Source of the DNA: Phaeodactylibacter xiamenensis
GTDB lineage: Bacteria; Bacteroidota; Bacteroidia; Chitinophagales; Saprospiraceae
Direction of reading: 5' to 3'
Assembly (NCBI RefSeq): GCF_000759025.1
Contig: NZ_JPOS01000080.1
Coordinates: forward strand, 1 to 61,742
Length of the DNA stretch: 61,742 bases
Below are positions 29,184-41,089 of the stretch, piece by piece. A program made the position numbers and the translations under genes. Position 1 is the stretch's first letter; the number at the start of each line of letters is the position of its first letter. The notes beneath the pieces are model-generated. The model saw only the letters and a list, made by a program, of their open reading frames with translations, was not told the DNA's origin and ran no database searches.

Positions 29184-32100
29184 ATGCCTTCATCAAGCAT
29201 CGCTCCCTTGAGAGCCCTTCACCTGCTCACAGGACTGTGCCTCTTGTTGTGGATTCCCACAGATTTGTTCGGAGCCCACCCCTCTAAAATCGAAAATACA
29301 GCACCTTTTATCACCACTTGGAAAACCGACAACCCCGGCGTTTCCTGCTCCAGTTGTATTACCATACCTACTACGGGCGGTGGCTACAACTATGATGTAG
29401 ACTGGGAGAATGATGGGGTGTATGATGATTTTGGGGTTTCCGGGGATGTTACACATGATTATGGAACGCCGGGCACGTATCAGGTGGCTATTCGGGGGGA
29501 TTTTCCGAGGATTTATTTTAATGACGAAAGCATATCTAGTCCCCCAACAAGTGATGCAGAAAAAGTCCTTTCCGTTGATCAGTGGGGGGATATTTCATGG
29601 AGTAGTATGAATTCTGCTTTTCGAGGTTGTACTAACCTTGCCGGGCAGGCAGTCGATGTGCCGGACCTATCTAATGTGGCGGATATGTCATTTATATTCT
29701 CAGGCGCGGAGTCCTTCAATCAGGATATAGGGGGCTGGGATGTAAGCAATGTGATCTCGATGTTATGGATGTTCCAGAACGCAACGTCTTTTAACCAAGA
29801 TATCGGAGACTGGGATGTAAGCAGTGTGAAGAATATGTTTGGGATGTTCTCAGGCGCGGAGTCTTTCAATCAAGACATAGGTGGTTGGGACGTTAGTAAT
29901 GTGACTGGTATGTCATTTATGTTCTCAGGCGCGGAGTCTTTCAATCAAGACATAGGTGGTTGGGACGTTAGTAATGTGACTGGTATGTCATTTATGTTCT
30001 CAGGCGCGGAGTCTTTCAATCAAGACATAGGTGGTTGGGACGTCAGCAGTGTGACTGATATGCAGTGGATGTTCGTTAACTCAGAATCCTTCAATCAAGA
30101 TATTGGTGGTTGGGACGTTAGCAGTGTGACCGATATGCAGTGGATGTTCTTTGGAGCATGGTCCTTCAATCAAGATATTGGTGCATGGGACGTTAGCAGT
30201 GTGACCAATATGGGGGATATGCTAAATAATAGCGGGCTTTCCAGAATAAATTACGACAGCACCCTAATCGGTTGGGCTAACCAAAACGTACAGGATAGTG
30301 TAGGGCTTGGTGCAATTGGCCTTCTCTACTGCGCCGGAGAAAATGCGAGAAATACGCTAATCGGCGATTACAATTGGACCATCTACGGAGATGCCTTGGA
30401 TTGCTCGCCAATCAACGGTTGTACGACACCAACCGCGTTTCTCACCTCAGAAATTTGCGAGGGTGGAACTTACTTTTTTCAGGGCGAACCAATCAGTCAG
30501 CCCGGCCAATATGAGGCCACGCTGCTCAATGCAGAAGGCTGCGACAGCACCGTCATCCTCAACCTAAGCGTCCTGCCTAAAATCCCGGAAAATTTTGATA
30601 CAACAGCGCTAAGCTTTTCTTCCTGCCAAACTGTAGAAGGGGAAGGGCTGTATGACCTGGCAGGGATATTAACGGACATGCCGGATGGGTATAACGGATT
30701 GTTCTATTCTGCCCAGGACACCACTGCGTTAATTGTCAATCCAGGAGCCTATTATAGCGAGCCGGGAATCGTATACCTGAAGTTCTTTTCCGGTACAGAC
30801 TGCTCTTCCGGTTTCATTCCTATAGAATTAGAGCTGGAAGATGGGCTTTTGCCACCGGTAAACTGCGCGGGCACCACCTGCGAAGGGGAAATCGGCGTAT
30901 ACACCACTTCTGCCGCTTCCGATTGCCAGCCTTACCTGTGGGAAGTCAACGGGCTGGGAGAAATCCTAAATGGCGGGTCTCCCACCGATAGTTTCATTGT
31001 GGTGCAATGGCATACTGCCGGTGAAGGCACACTGGCCCTTTCGCTGGGCGGGTGCCCCGATGCCGGTTACTGTCAGGCCACTTACCGGCAGGTCATCCCG
31101 ATTATTGGGGATGCTGCGGGAATTGAAGGGCCGGAGGTCGTTTGCAATGGCACCGTGGGCAATTACAGTATTCCTCAATTTGAAGGGACTGCGATCCAAT
31201 GGTCGGTCTCTCCCGGCGGGCAAATCATAGCCGGACAGGGCACCCCCAATGTTTTGGTGCAATGGGAGGTCTACGATTACGGTAGTCAGCAATCGGTAGG
31301 GGTCAGCTATGAGAACTGCGTATTAGGGTGCAGTACCTCGTCTTCCCTTGATGTCACCTTACTGCAGGGGCTGGCTATTTCCGGGCCGCCAGCGCTTTGC
31401 CGGAATGATTCCATAGATATGACCATCTATGATATCGGGGCAGGCACACCGGTACCAGCAACCTGGTTTTTAAAAGATATATCTGATGCGGTTGTGGGGC
31501 AATGGCTTGCTCCGGTAAGTCATCTGAATACGCCTTTCGATTTTCCTCCCGGGGCCTACGAGCTGTTGGGGGTTACAACTGAAGGGGGCGCTTTCTGTGC
31601 GGATACGGTTAGCAAGAGCATAGAAATATACGCTATTCCACCCGCCCCTCTGGGCATAGAAGAAGACCTGGCCGTATGCAGCGGCAGCTACGATGTGATC
31701 ACCGTAGTGCCGGCTGCTGATCAGTTCGACACACGATGGGCGATTTATGATGGCACTGGCGCAGTCAGGTACGGTAATCAGATCAACCATGAATGGGGCG
31801 ATGAAACGCCGTACAGCCTTGAGGTCCGGCATGTCAGCCCGGGCGGGCAGCAGTGTCTTTCTCCTCCCCTCCTGATTGAGTTAGAGGAGGTGCCCTCAGC
31901 TACTGTTTATGGGACTGAAACCCATTGTACAGGCGACACCAGTGTGTACCGGGTGGAGAATAGCCATCCCAATGGAAGCTGGGATATTGCTCCGGCAAAT
32001 TCAGCTATAGTGCTGTCCACTTCGCAAGACTCCATCGTAATCGAGTGGAAAAAATCGGGAGAGGCAATCGTAGCCTACTCCTCCTGTAGCAAAGCAGACT

Positions 32101-35100
32101 CCCTGGAGGTCCTGGTCAGCGGAGTGGATGCCATCGGGCTCCTCCCATTGGACACCCTTTGTCCTCAGGAACCCGTCAATATCGAATTTACGCAAGCCTA
32201 TGCCGCTTACGAATGGTACAATACCTCAGACAGCCTGATCAGTACCTCACCTGCTCCGGTGCTCGACACCGGGCTCTACTGGCTAAGTGTGGAAAACGAA
32301 TATGGGTGTTCCCGGGATACCTTTGTAGGGGTTTTCCGGCACCCCGAAAGGGCGGTCCCCATTTGGGACAGTGAATCTAATTTTTGTGCCAATGGTGCTG
32401 ATACCCTCTTTACCAATGATGCCGTAAATATTATTCATTACCAATGGCTAAGGAATGGCACGCCAATTGGGCAGAATCAGCCTCTTTTAGTTATTGGGCA
32501 GGAAGGCAGTTATCGGGTGGAAGTAACCACCCGGGACAGCTGCCAGTTTGTATCGGATACCCGGTCCTTTTCCTGTGGCGGAGGTGGTACCAGCTACAAT
32601 TGTTTCAATCAAGGGCTCAGCTTCACTGCCGAGCGCCTGCCCGACTGCTCAGCGTACCGGGTCTACGCGAATTTTGATACTATTCCCATTGATTTTGAAT
32701 GGAACGTGGAGGATTTCACTGGTAATGATGCCGGTTTTACCTCAAGCACGGATACCTTGAATATTGATATTGAAGAGGGCGCCCTCTGGCGGGTCACCCT
32801 AAGTGCAAATTTTTATGACCCTGCTTACCCCGATAGCATTTGGCTGCGCTGCGCGCGGCAGATCATTGGGCACCCGGTGAAGGCAAATTTCGCTGTCACC
32901 CAAGGGTGTAAGGGAGAACCCTTGGCATTCTACAATACTTCCCATAAGCTCCCTGGGCTTAACAGCGATATTTCCTGGTCCTGGGCATTTGGGGATGGGC
33001 AGGGTGCCGGGAATACGATGATCGAGTCGCCCTTCCATACTTACACCGAGGCGGACACCTTTTCCGTTACACTGCTGGCCACGCTGGGTGCCTGTTCCTC
33101 CTCTTTTACCCGCGATGTAGTGGTCAACTCTGCAACAACGGCTGGCTTTGAGCTGCCTTCGGAAACTTGCCCGGGTGTACCGCTTGCCCTGGAAGCCGAA
33201 ATGCCTGCTGATAATAGCATAGGCATTAGCTACACCTGGCAGCAATCGGGCCTGGCCCCAGGAACACTACAAGGCTCGCCTGTCTCTACAGTTCTTGCGC
33301 CCCTTGATGACGCTACGATAACCCTGGTAACCATCAATCAATTTGGGTGCCGGGATACTTTACAGCGTTCCATTACGGCACCAGATACCCTGGGAGGAGC
33401 GATAATAGCGTTCCCCAACTTGCCAGCCTGTGAGGTGGATACGGTCACCCTGACGGCTCCTTCCGGCGGGCAGAGCTGGTCCTGGAGCAATGGAGCGTCC
33501 ACAGCGGAAATTTCCACTATGCTGCGCGGGCCCTACACCGTCGAGGTTACGGATACCAACAACTGCACCTACACCTTCGGGCCCATCAACACCGACTTCG
33601 ATGAGCTGCCCTTCTTCCCGGTCCGCGCCATCCTCTACGATGAGAATGGGGACATCGAAGGCTACGCCTACGACAGCCTTACGGTCTGCGAAGGAGAAGA
33701 CGTATACCTGGAGACGCTTTCCGAGCCCCCCTTCGATATCGAGTGGAGCAACGGGAATAACAATGATCAGATTGAGTTTTCGGACGACCGGGGTAATCAG
33801 CTGGCAAGCGGCGTGCATGATATCTTTATTACAGTGGGCTCGCCCTACAGCCAGTGCCGGGACACGGTGCCCATCCGCATTATCGTCAATGCGCCGCCCC
33901 CGGCACCGGAACTGCAAAGCGATACCCCGGGGCCGTTGTGCGAAGGTACGCCCTACACCCTGTCCGTATCCAATCCGGTGCCGGGCATCACGTACACCTG
34001 GCCCAATGATTCGGTAGGGACAAGTTTTACCACATCAGAAGCCGATGCTTACGTAGTGACCGCCATGGACAGCACCGGCTGTGCTTCTACCGGCGATACC
34101 CTGCTGGTACACGCCGCTCCCAATACCGGGCAGGTCGCATCGGGCTGCCTGACCCGTTGCCGCCCGGATACGCTCTGCTTCCCCGGTTTGGAAGGGGCGA
34201 CTACGTTTGCCTGGTACTTCAATGGAGAGCCCTTTTCGGCCGACAGCCTGCTGATGGCCACCGAAAGCGGCACCTATCAGTTTTATGCGGAGAATGATTT
34301 TGGCTGCTCCGATATTAGTGAGCCGCTGGACCTCACGCTCTACGATGGGGTGGGCACCATCACCGGAGAGGTTATCCTGGACCTGAATGAAAACGGCATT
34401 GCTGATGCAGCCGACAGCCTGCTGAGCGGAGTGGGCATTGACTGGTCGAGCCCGGAGTGGGGCAATGGTGCAGATACCACAAATGAGAATGGGTTCATTA
34501 TTCTTCCTTTCATCTCGGCTGGCGACTATCAATTGGTACTGGATGAAAGCTCGCTGGATTTTTCAGTGATCAATGGCACGACGACCGCCTTTGATACAAC
34601 AATTACGGGCTGTGACAATACCTACAGCTTTACCTGGCTGCTTACCCCTCCGGCATGCGTCAATACAACTGATACCTTACAGGTGGTACAATGCGCGGAA
34701 GAACCGTTTGTCTTCAATGGCATTTCGTATTATGCAGACACGGCTATTGTTTCAGAAAATCAAACGTTAGCAGGCTGTGATTCAACTGTGGTAGCGCAAA
34801 TCAGCTTTTTGCCTTTTCCCGCCCGCTCATTGGATACTACGCTATGCCAGGGCGAGGCTTTAGAGTGGATTGGGAACACTTATACAGCTGCGGGCGCTTA
34901 TACGGATACTTTAGTATTGCCTAATGCCTGCGATACCATTTGGTCCATCAACCTGGCGTACATTGAGCCTGACACCGTCCTCCGGGAGCTCATTTCCTGC
35001 GATGGCGGGCCTGTTCAATTTGGAGAGGTCTGGATAGTACCCGGTGATACAGTGCTCGTTGCTCAAAATAGCTTTGCCTGTGATACCTTGTATGAGGTGA

Positions 35101-36386
35101 GGGTAAACACAGCAACTATACCGGAGATTTCAGTAACAGCACAGCCCACCTGCACCGGCCAGCAAACAGGGGAGGTCACCGTATCGGTCAATGGCATTGA
35201 TGCTCCGCAGTATTCGATTGACAGCATCAATTTTCAGTCAACGCCAGGCTTTAATGAGCTGCCAGCTGGATTCAATTCCGTGTACGTCAGGGGCAGCGAA
35301 GGCTGTGTGTTCCAAGAGCCGTTTTTCATTGACACCATCCCTGTCCTTAACGCCTGGGCGGATACCTTCTCCATAGATTGCCCCGGTGACTTAGTCACCA
35401 TTTATCCGGCCTATCAAATCACCGATAGCAGCTGGGTGGACATTATCTGGGAAGATGGGCAGAGTACGCCTGTATTAGAAGTAGAAGGAAATGGCACCTA
35501 TCCGGTAATCGTAACTAATGGTTGCGAGTACTTTGATCTGGTTATAGAAGTAGGCCCCGCTATCGTTTGGGAGCAAGCAGCAATTTTTGAAGAAGACACC
35601 CTGTCTGGCTGCCTTGACTCTGTTACGTTGTATGCTAATTTACCTTTAGGGGCATTGGGCTTATGGGAAACAGACCCCGCATCAATAATTACTTCACCTA
35701 CTACGCCAGCGACAACAATAATATGGGGAGGCGCTGGAGCTGGCTGGGCAACCTGGTCTTTATCAAGAGGGGACTGTCCAATGTATAGTCAGGATACCGT
35801 ATGGTTTGCAGCCCCATCAGATTTCATAGCGTATGATGATCAGTTGGACATACCACTTGACAGCACGGAAATGGCCATTAATATCCTCGAAAATGATGAG
35901 CTCCCTGGGGAGCCTTATACGGTATCTATTGTGGATAGCACCTTTGCGGACTACATATCCTTATCGAATACCGGGCAATTCATTGTTTCTGTTTCAGCAG
36001 GGCTGCCTGCTATGCTAGAAGTTCCATACCAAATCTGTTTAATAGACTGTCCGGACATCTGCTCCGAAGCAACTATCCGCATCTCCGTGGAAGAGGCATC
36101 GGACGAATACGAAGCGTGGAATGGATTTTCACCAAATGGAGATGGCATTAACGAAACACTGGTATTTGACCAACTGGAAGAAGCCCCCGACGAATATCCC
36201 AACAACGAGCTGATCATCTTCAACCGCTGGGGCGACATCGTCTTTCGAGCCCAGCCCTATCAAAATGACTGGGGCGGTACGAACCAAAAAGGCGGCCGGT
36301 TGCCAGACGGAACTTACTACTACATCTTACGCCTGGATATCGGTGATGGAGAGATCATCAAGGGGGATGTGACGATTTTGAGGTAG
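29184..36386 (+). CDS. giant BspA-like/PKD surface protein with type B (CHU_C) sorting domain
   Basis: 2400 residues with the signal peptide [18 protein letters not shown]. Residues ~45-130 are the PKD-like segment shared with 12698 and 14170. Residues ~150-380 are DUF285 repeats ([14 protein letters not shown]). Then follow some 1500 residues of PKD/Ig-like beta modules with many Cys pairs, and an SdrD B-like module ([17 protein letters not shown]). The C-terminus ([31 protein letters not shown]) is the gliding-motility-associated type B sorting domain. T9SS export is expected. It is a likely adhesin; the ligand is unknown. Confidence 0.85.
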   Translation: MPSSSIAPLRALHLLTGLCLLLWIPTDLFGAHPSKIENTAPFITTWKTDNPGVSCSSCITIPTTGGGYNYDVDWENDGVYDDFGVSGDVTHDYGTPGTYQVAIRGDFPRIYFNDESISSPPTSDAEKVLSVDQWGDISWSSMNSAFRGCTNLAGQAVDVPDLSNVADMSFIFSGAESFNQDIGGWDVSNVISMLWMFQNATSFNQDIGDWDVSSVKNMFGMFSGAESFNQDIGGWDVSNVTGMSFMFSGAESFNQDIGGWDVSNVTGMSFMFSGAESFNQDIGGWDVSSVTDMQWMFVNSESFNQDIGGWDVSSVTDMQWMFFGAWSFNQDIGAWDVSSVTNMGDMLNNSGLSRINYDSTLIGWANQNVQDSVGLGAIGLLYCAGENARNTLIGDYNWTIYGDALDCSPINGCTTPTAFLTSEICEGGTYFFQGEPISQPGQYEATLLNAEGCDSTVILNLSVLPKIPENFDTTALSFSSCQTVEGEGLYDLAGILTDMPDGYNGLFYSAQDTTALIVNPGAYYSEPGIVYLKFFSGTDCSSGFIPIELELEDGLLPPVNCAGTTCEGEIGVYTTSAASDCQPYLWEVNGLGEILNGGSPTDSFIVVQWHTAGEGTLALSLGGCPDAGYCQATYRQVIPIIGDAAGIEGPEVVCNGTVGNYSIPQFEGTAIQWSVSPGGQIIAGQGTPNVLVQWEVYDYGSQQSVGVSYENCVLGCSTSSSLDVTLLQGLAISGPPALCRNDSIDMTIYDIGAGTPVPATWFLKDISDAVVGQWLAPVSHLNTPFDFPPGAYELLGVTTEGGAFCADTVSKSIEIYAIPPAPLGIEEDLAVCSGSYDVITVVPAADQFDTRWAIYDGTGAVRYGNQINHEWGDETPYSLEVRHVSPGGQQCLSPPLLIELEEVPSATVYGTETHCTGDTSVYRVENSHPNGSWDIAPANSAIVLSTSQDSIVIEWKKSGEAIVAYSSCSKADSLEVLVSGVDAIGLLPLDTLCPQEPVNIEFTQAYAAYEWYNTSDSLISTSPAPVLDTGLYWLSVENEYGCSRDTFVGVFRHPERAVPIWDSESNFCANGADTLFTNDAVNIIHYQWLRNGTPIGQNQPLLVIGQEGSYRVEVTTRDSCQFVSDTRSFSCGGGGTSYNCFNQGLSFTAERLPDCSAYRVYANFDTIPIDFEWNVEDFTGNDAGFTSSTDTLNIDIEEGALWRVTLSANFYDPAYPDSIWLRCARQIIGHPVKANFAVTQGCKGEPLAFYNTSHKLPGLNSDISWSWAFGDGQGAGNTMIESPFHTYTEADTFSVTLLATLGACSSSFTRDVVVNSATTAGFELPSETCPGVPLALEAEMPADNSIGISYTWQQSGLAPGTLQGSPVSTVLAPLDDATITLVTINQFGCRDTLQRSITAPDTLGGAIIAFPNLPACEVDTVTLTAPSGGQSWSWSNGASTAEISTMLRGPYTVEVTDTNNCTYTFGPINTDFDELPFFPVRAILYDENGDIEGYAYDSLTVCEGEDVYLETLSEPPFDIEWSNGNNNDQIEFSDDRGNQLASGVHDIFITVGSPYSQCRDTVPIRIIVNAPPPAPELQSDTPGPLCEGTPYTLSVSNPVPGITYTWPNDSVGTSFTTSEADAYVVTAMDSTGCASTGDTLLVHAAPNTGQVASGCLTRCRPDTLCFPGLEGATTFAWYFNGEPFSADSLLMATESGTYQFYAENDFGCSDISEPLDLTLYDGVGTITGEVILDLNENGIADAADSLLSGVGIDWSSPEWGNGADTTNENGFIILPFISAGDYQLVLDESSLDFSVINGTTTAFDTTITGCDNTYSFTWLLTPPACVNTTDTLQVVQCAEEPFVFNGISYYADTAIVSENQTLAGCDSTVVAQISFLPFPARSLDTTLCQGEALEWIGNTYTAAGAYTDTLVLPNACDTIWSINLAYIEPDTVLRELISCDGGPVQFGEVWIVPGDTVLVAQNSFACDTLYEVRVNTATIPEISVTAQPTCTGQQTGEVTVSVNGIDAPQYSIDSINFQSTPGFNELPAGFNSVYVRGSEGCVFQEPFFIDTIPVLNAWADTFSIDCPGDLVTIYPAYQITDSSWVDIIWEDGQSTPVLEVEGNGTYPVIVTNGCEYFDLVIEVGPAIVWEQAAIFEEDTLSGCLDSVTLYANLPLGALGLWETDPASIITSPTTPATTIIWGGAGAGWATWSLSRGDCPMYSQDTVWFAAPSDFIAYDDQLDIPLDSTEMAINILENDELPGEPYTVSIVDSTFADYISLSNTGQFIVSVSAGLPAMLEVPYQICLIDCPDICSEATIRISVEEASDEYEAWNGFSPNGDGINETLVFDQLEEAPDEYPNNELIIFNRWGDIVFRAQPYQNDWGGTNQKGGRLPDGTYYYILRLDIGDGEIIKGDVTILR
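29851..30075 (+). repeat. tandem 75-bp DNA repeats within the BspA-like gene
   Basis: CAGGCGCGGAGTCTTTCAAT recurs at 29851, 29926 and 30001, exactly 75 bp apart, with nearly identical sequence between. Each unit encodes one 25-residue DUF285 repeat. This indicates recent expansion by slippage or unequal crossover. Confidence 0.9.
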
Positions 36387-36540
36387 GAGAGGGGGGAGGC
36401 TACCGTTTGCCCCTGAGATCATTAAAGAGGCATGGCCTACTAACTACGCCCTATTCTAACAGTAAATATGATTTTACTGGCTCCGTTTATTTGTCAAGTA
36501 AATAGGATTGCCTTAAATTTCAAAAATAATTTTACACTTC

Positions 36541-37479
36541 ATGGCAGTACAACCTTCAGAAAACAAAACGGTAGTATATCTCCTCTGGTTTTTTTTGATC
36601 TATTCTCTATTGCTAGCAATAGGGTGGTTTGCTCTAGCCTGGCACTTTCAAGGGCGGCAGCAGGAAATCATTGACGAGGCTGTAAATGATATTGTCTTTG
36701 TCGACATTAGTACTCTTGATGCAGCAATTTTAGATTCGAAATCAATAAGTGCGCAAAAACTCGATTATCAATTTAAGCGGGTTGAGCAAAAGATTGCCTC
36801 GGTTGAATCAAAGCTGAAAAAAGAATACAATCAGTTTATCGTGCTTGGAATTCCTGCTACATTGATCGGGTTGATAGCTTTCTTTATTTCGGTTTATCGG
36901 TATGTAGCAAACCAGGCAAAGGAAGCTGTGAATAAAAATATCGCCGAAATCGTCAAAGACAGGGAGCATTCGATCATCAATCTGATAGAATCCTACGACG
37001 ATGAAAAACAGTTATTCAAACAAAAGGTAATCAGTGTATACGGAGAGGATGATGACAATGACTTGCGAAATGTGCTTAGAACGGTAGGTTTCGATATGGG
37101 GAATTACCATCGGAGCCAAGATATCAAACAAGGTCAGAAATACGATTTGTTGATCATTAATAATGTGAACGGAAAGATATTGTCAAAACATCCACAAAAA
37201 CCCAAAGACGAGAATTCCTCAGAGGAAGAAGAAAAACATTACCAAAAACAAAAAAATGACTACGATTCAAAATGGGATAAATTGCAACGTGTTTTAAATG
37301 AACAGGCCGAGGACGTTTGTATACTTTACTATTGTAAGAAATTTGTTCCTCTGCCAACTCAAAATCTAACGGACTCGAACCTACAGTCTAGGATCAACTT
37401 CGCTACCAATCCTGCTCAGATATATGGTAATGTATTGAATTCTCTCAAGTATCAGCATCATTTATCTTCCAAAGAGTAG
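36541..37479 (+). CDS. two-TM protein with cytosolic Rossmann-like sensor-type domain; candidate type III effector
   Basis: 312 residues. TM1 is at about 11-36 (VVYLLWFFLIYSLLLAIGWF). A ~60-residue coiled-coil-like stretch follows, then TM2 at about 98-122 (FIVLGIPATLIGLIAFFISV). The cytosolic half has alternating strands and helices (KVISVYGEDDD, YDLLIINN, VCILYYCKKF) and ends RINFATNPAQIYGNVLNSL. The final ATNPAQIYGNVL aligns without gaps to the ends of the STAND protein (43414) and of the remnant at 46965. It lies just upstream of the csm operon, whose Cas10 should make cyclic oligoadenylate. Inference: a membrane effector gated by a signal sensed through the C-terminal domain. Confidence 0.6.
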   Translation: MAVQPSENKTVVYLLWFFLIYSLLLAIGWFALAWHFQGRQQEIIDEAVNDIVFVDISTLDAAILDSKSISAQKLDYQFKRVEQKIASVESKLKKEYNQFIVLGIPATLIGLIAFFISVYRYVANQAKEAVNKNIAEIVKDREHSIINLIESYDDEKQLFKQKVISVYGEDDDNDLRNVLRTVGFDMGNYHRSQDIKQGQKYDLLIINNVNGKILSKHPQKPKDENSSEEEEKHYQKQKNDYDSKWDKLQRVLNEQAEDVCILYYCKKFVPLPTQNLTDSNLQSRINFATNPAQIYGNVLNSLKYQHHLSSKE

Positions 37480-37661
37480 ATAACACAATTTTTTTGCTTC
37501 CTAACATAATATTTTCTGTAATCCAATAGTTTTCTATATATTGGCAACATTGCTACGCTATTTTAGCCGCACTTCTGCACCTGTAACACAACGAGCCAAA
37601 ACAACAGCCTGAATAAAGTAGGACTCTGATGAGTCGCTTTGTAACCACAAAAACCAACCCC

Positions 37662-38045
37662 ATGCAGCAAATACGCCTCATCAGCGTTGCTTTTGATACC
37701 GAAATTGCGCCCCACGAGACCGCCGCCTTCCGCGGTGCCGTTATCGAAAAGGTGGGGTACGAACGGGAGCTTTACCACAACCACAATAACGATCCTGAAG
37801 CGGAGCGCCTTTACCATTACCGCTATCCGCTTGTGCAATACAAGCGGCAACGGCGGCGACCGGCCATCCTTTTCATTGATGAAGGGGTCAACGAGGCACA
37901 GCACTTCTTTTCCAACCCGGACTGGCAGCTCAACTTTGCCGGGCGGGACTATCAGGCGTCTGTGGCGGACCTTAGGGTGAAGGGCAAAACAAATAAGATA
38001 AATTATTTTAGGACTATTACCACAGCAAATACTGAACATGAATGA
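37662..38045 (+). CDS. N-terminal half of a Cas6-like protein (truncated paralogue)
   Basis: 127 residues from the ATG at 37662 (138 from 37629). It aligns with the first ~100 residues of Cas6 at 47060: AFRGAV..KVGYERELYHNHN versus RWRGAW..LVGWDVDYFHNHN, then YRYPLVQY versus YRYPLLQY, and PDWQLNF versus MDWELRW. The C-terminal RAMP half with the glycine-rich loop is missing. Its stop overlaps the cas10 start by 8 nt, so its translation may couple to cas10. It could be a relic kept for translational coupling or a half-protein partnering another subunit. Confidence 0.7.
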   Translation: MQQIRLISVAFDTEIAPHETAAFRGAVIEKVGYERELYHNHNNDPEAERLYHYRYPLVQYKRQRRRPAILFIDEGVNEAQHFFSNPDWQLNFAGRDYQASVADLRVKGKTNKINYFRTITTANTEHE

Positions 38046-39837
38046 ATCCTATTCAGAGCAGCTTGATATGCTGTTTGAAGACATCAAACTACCCGAAAAA
38101 GACTACTCTACCTTTCTTAAGATAGATATTTCAGGTATTCAGGACTATATCTTCCATGTGCAGTCGGATAAAGCCGCACGTACCCTTAAAGGGCGCTCCT
38201 TTCTGGTACAGGCATTGGGTTGGCTGGCGGAGGAGAATATTAAGCAAGCGGTTAATGATGATTGCTATACCATTTACAATGGGGGGGGCAATGTGTATAT
38301 GTTGGTTAATGAGGAGGAAGCGCTACTAGACGGCATGGAAGGCCGGCTGAATGATGTGCTCACGCCTTATTCCTTATATATTTGCATCAGCACTGTATCT
38401 TATGCTGCCAAGGATTTTAGGAACTGTAAACGAGCGCTGGAGCAACAGTCTGCCAAAGATAAACAGCGTAAATATCAGGGGCAGCATGAAGCTTTCCACT
38501 CCTTTGAGTTGCCTCGGGACCTTCCCGATAGAGAAGAAAAGAACCAAGAGGACAAATGGCATGTACTCACCAAACAGCTAGTAAAACATAAGGGGTATAC
38601 AATTGAAACGGCAGACGGTTCCCAGCAGGACTTGCTAGGTGCTGATGGGGTGATCCGCTTAGGCGATTTCCAATTAAAAATAGTACGGAACCCCACTGAA
38701 GACAAAAAGCTGGACAAAAGCATTCTGGTTAACCTGCCCACTTGGGATAATGATTTGTTAGATGACGGCCGCCTAAAAGAGCGTATAAATAAAGAATACA
38801 AGAGGCAAGCGAAACGGGACGGTACACCTGAAAGAACGGTGGAAGCAGGTCAAATACTAGAATTTTCAGTCTTAGCCGCCTTGGCAGGAAAGCGTACTGG
38901 CACCCCCAAGCTGGGCATACTAAAGATGGATGTCGACAATCTAGGTATGGTCTTCGGTGATTTGCCTGATGCGCAGGCAATGACTTATTTGTCCAAAGCA
39001 TTCAAATGGTTCTTCGAGGAGCGATTCTGTGAAATTTGGAATGAAGCGTTTGAATATAACTGCCATGCTCGGGGTAGCGATGGGAAGTATCAAACCAAAG
39101 GAAACCCTCAAAAAAAGCCATACTCGCAAAACTTGTACGTTGTCTTTGCCGGCGGTGACGATTGCTTTGTGTTAGGAGGCTGGGATACAATATTGGCCTT
39201 TGCTGACCGAATCGAGTCCGAATTTCAGCAGTTTGTTTTGGAACTTAAGCAGCATAAACGTACCGAATTCTTGTCCGACAGGAAGGTAACCTTATCCGCC
39301 GGCGTAGAGCTCGTAGGGCCTAAGCATCCGACCATCTTATTTGCCAGGGCAGCCAATGAAGCCATTGACACGGCAAAGGATTACGAAAAAGAACGTAAGG
39401 ACGAAGCGGGTAAACTTAGCAACGGTAAGCACCGTATTTGTTTGTTCAATGAGGCGCTGTCATGGGAGGATTATCGCAATTGTCAAACATGGAGGGATAG
39501 GTTAGCAGGGCTGATTAGCAGTAAACGATGCAACCGAAGTTTGTTTTACCGCATTCAGCACAGCAGTGCAGGATTTCAAGAAATGCCGCATCCCAGTGCA
39601 TTGCAATATAAACAAGATAAGTTTCCAGAAGAGTGGCACCTCTATCATTTTCTGGGACGGATGCGTAACACGAGTTCAGGCACCTTCAAAACGGTAGATG
39701 AATTGGTCAAAGCTTATGCTCCTGCTTTGTTGAAAGTATACAAGAATAACGGAGGCAACACACACATGACTTACCCGCTGGCAGCTCGGCTGGCGGAATT
39801 CTCAACCCGTACGATAAAACTTTCTTCCGATGAGTAA
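38038..39837 (+). CDS. cas10: Cas10 (Csm1) of type III-A, no HD domain, active-type GGDD
   Basis: 599 residues, the large subunit of the Csm effector. It begins almost directly with the first palm domain (FLKIDISGIQDYIF, residues 27-40), so the usual N-terminal HD nuclease (~150 residues) is absent. The second palm domain has MDVDNLG and FAGGDDCFVLGG (GGDD at 372-375), the cyclase motif that makes cyclic oligoadenylates when target RNA binds. The complex should therefore signal rather than cut DNA itself. The start codon overlaps the truncated cas6 stop; the end overlaps csm2 by 8 nt. Confidence 0.9.
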   Translation: MNESYSEQLDMLFEDIKLPEKDYSTFLKIDISGIQDYIFHVQSDKAARTLKGRSFLVQALGWLAEENIKQAVNDDCYTIYNGGGNVYMLVNEEEALLDGMEGRLNDVLTPYSLYICISTVSYAAKDFRNCKRALEQQSAKDKQRKYQGQHEAFHSFELPRDLPDREEKNQEDKWHVLTKQLVKHKGYTIETADGSQQDLLGADGVIRLGDFQLKIVRNPTEDKKLDKSILVNLPTWDNDLLDDGRLKERINKEYKRQAKRDGTPERTVEAGQILEFSVLAALAGKRTGTPKLGILKMDVDNLGMVFGDLPDAQAMTYLSKAFKWFFEERFCEIWNEAFEYNCHARGSDGKYQTKGNPQKKPYSQNLYVVFAGGDDCFVLGGWDTILAFADRIESEFQQFVLELKQHKRTEFLSDRKVTLSAGVELVGPKHPTILFARAANEAIDTAKDYEKERKDEAGKLSNGKHRICLFNEALSWEDYRNCQTWRDRLAGLISSKRCNRSLFYRIQHSSAGFQEMPHPSALQYKQDKFPEEWHLYHFLGRMRNTSSGTFKTVDELVKAYAPALLKVYKNNGGNTHMTYPLAARLAEFSTRTIKLSSDE

Positions 39838-40228
39838 ATCACTATATAACCCAAAGGACAACACCTTTGATGAAGGGGCTGCAAGCAAGCTGCTCCAAAT
39901 GAATGAGAATACTGTGGAAGCAGTCAAATTGTTTATGGAGCGCAATGCTCGTTTTGTTACTGCCAATCAGTTGCGGAATGTGTATGCCCGCATTCGCGCT
40001 AATGAAGGCAAACAAGACGAGTCCCAATTAGCGATGTTACGGGTACAACTCGCCTTTATCAGGGGCAAATCCGATCGCCGTAGTAAAGGCTTCCATGCTC
40101 TGCTTAAGCTGCTGGATGAAATGGTGCAGGAAGTGACCGCTCAAAAGGCTGAGCTTAAGCAGTTGAAACAGTTTTTTGAAGCTATTCTGGCCTATCACAA
40201 ATATTACGAAAACGTCAAAACCCGCTAA
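39830..40228 (+). CDS. csm2: Csm2 small subunit (Cas11)
   Basis: 132 residues, all-helical, of a size typical for Csm2. KLFMERNARFVTANQLRNVY and LAFIRGKSDRR resemble Csm2 signatures. It forms the inner filament of the Csm complex next to crRNA-target duplexes. It overlaps cas10 and lies 2 nt from csm3. Confidence 0.85.
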   Translation: MSKSLYNPKDNTFDEGAASKLLQMNENTVEAVKLFMERNARFVTANQLRNVYARIRANEGKQDESQLAMLRVQLAFIRGKSDRRSKGFHALLKLLDEMVQEVTAQKAELKQLKQFFEAILAYHKYYENVKTR

Positions 40229-40230
40229 CT

Positions 40231-41085
40231 ATGAGTGAGAACGATAAAAGAAAAAAAGACAGCAAAAGCTTACCTCCCCTGAAAGGTAAGATCATCATCA
40301 AAGGAAAGATTGTAGCCGTTACAGCTTTGCACATCGGCGGGTCAAAAGACGGTATAGACATTGGAGGGGTAGACCTCAATGTAATCAAAAACCATCACGG
40401 AGAACCGTTTATTCCGGGATCCTCGCTCAAAGGCAAGCTGCGTTCTATGCTGGCCCGGTTGGAAGGGACCCTGCAGGCAGAACGCCGCCCTGCTGATGAT
40501 GAAAATATACATACGGACCAAGACATCCGCTACCTGACTAATCTCTTCGGTATAGCCGCCAATGAAGATGGGCAAGGAGAAGAACCATTACAGCCTACCC
40601 GCCTGATCGTAAGAGACTGTCTGCTTGATCTAGAAAACTCTCCCAATCAGGAGAAATACAGTGAAATGGACTTTCCCTATACCGATGTAAAGTTTGAAAA
40701 CAGCATAGACCGTCGCCGAGGCGTTGCTCAGCATCCCCGTCAGCTGGAGCGCGTACCGGCTGAAGCCAAGTTTGATTTTGAGCTGATCATGGACGTGTAT
40801 GAGGATGATATGGAGCCATATTCCGCTAAAGAGGGTGAAAAGCTTGAGCTAAGCACGGAAGGGCCAGCCCGCAACCAATACCTGAAAGCGGTATGCATGG
40901 CCATGGAAATGCTACAGGATGACTATCTCGGTGGTCACGGTAGCCGAGGCTATGGCAAGATCGCTTTTGAAGTTGAGTCACTTATCTATAAGGAACTGAA
41001 TGGGCTAAACTACGGCCCTGTTGCTCTAGATGGCGAGTTGGCAGAAATATCGGAACAATTCGTGGCATTATCTACACAAAACTAA
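40231..41085 (+). CDS. csm3: Csm3 (Cas7-like backbone RNase)
   Basis: 284 residues. RAMP signatures: ALHIGGS, then GGVDLNV, then PFIPGSSLKGKLRS, and the C-terminal GGHGSRGYGK glycine-rich loop. By alignment with characterised Csm3, D48 in GGVD is the catalytic aspartate that cleaves target RNA every 6 nt, and it is present. The subunit polymerises along the crRNA spacer. It carries a ~17-residue charged N-terminal extension. Confidence 0.9.
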   Translation: MSENDKRKKDSKSLPPLKGKIIIKGKIVAVTALHIGGSKDGIDIGGVDLNVIKNHHGEPFIPGSSLKGKLRSMLARLEGTLQAERRPADDENIHTDQDIRYLTNLFGIAANEDGQGEEPLQPTRLIVRDCLLDLENSPNQEKYSEMDFPYTDVKFENSIDRRRGVAQHPRQLERVPAEAKFDFELIMDVYEDDMEPYSAKEGEKLELSTEGPARNQYLKAVCMAMEMLQDDYLGGHGSRGYGKIAFEVESLIYKELNGLNYGPVALDGELAEISEQFVALSTQN

Positions 41086-41089
41086 GTCT

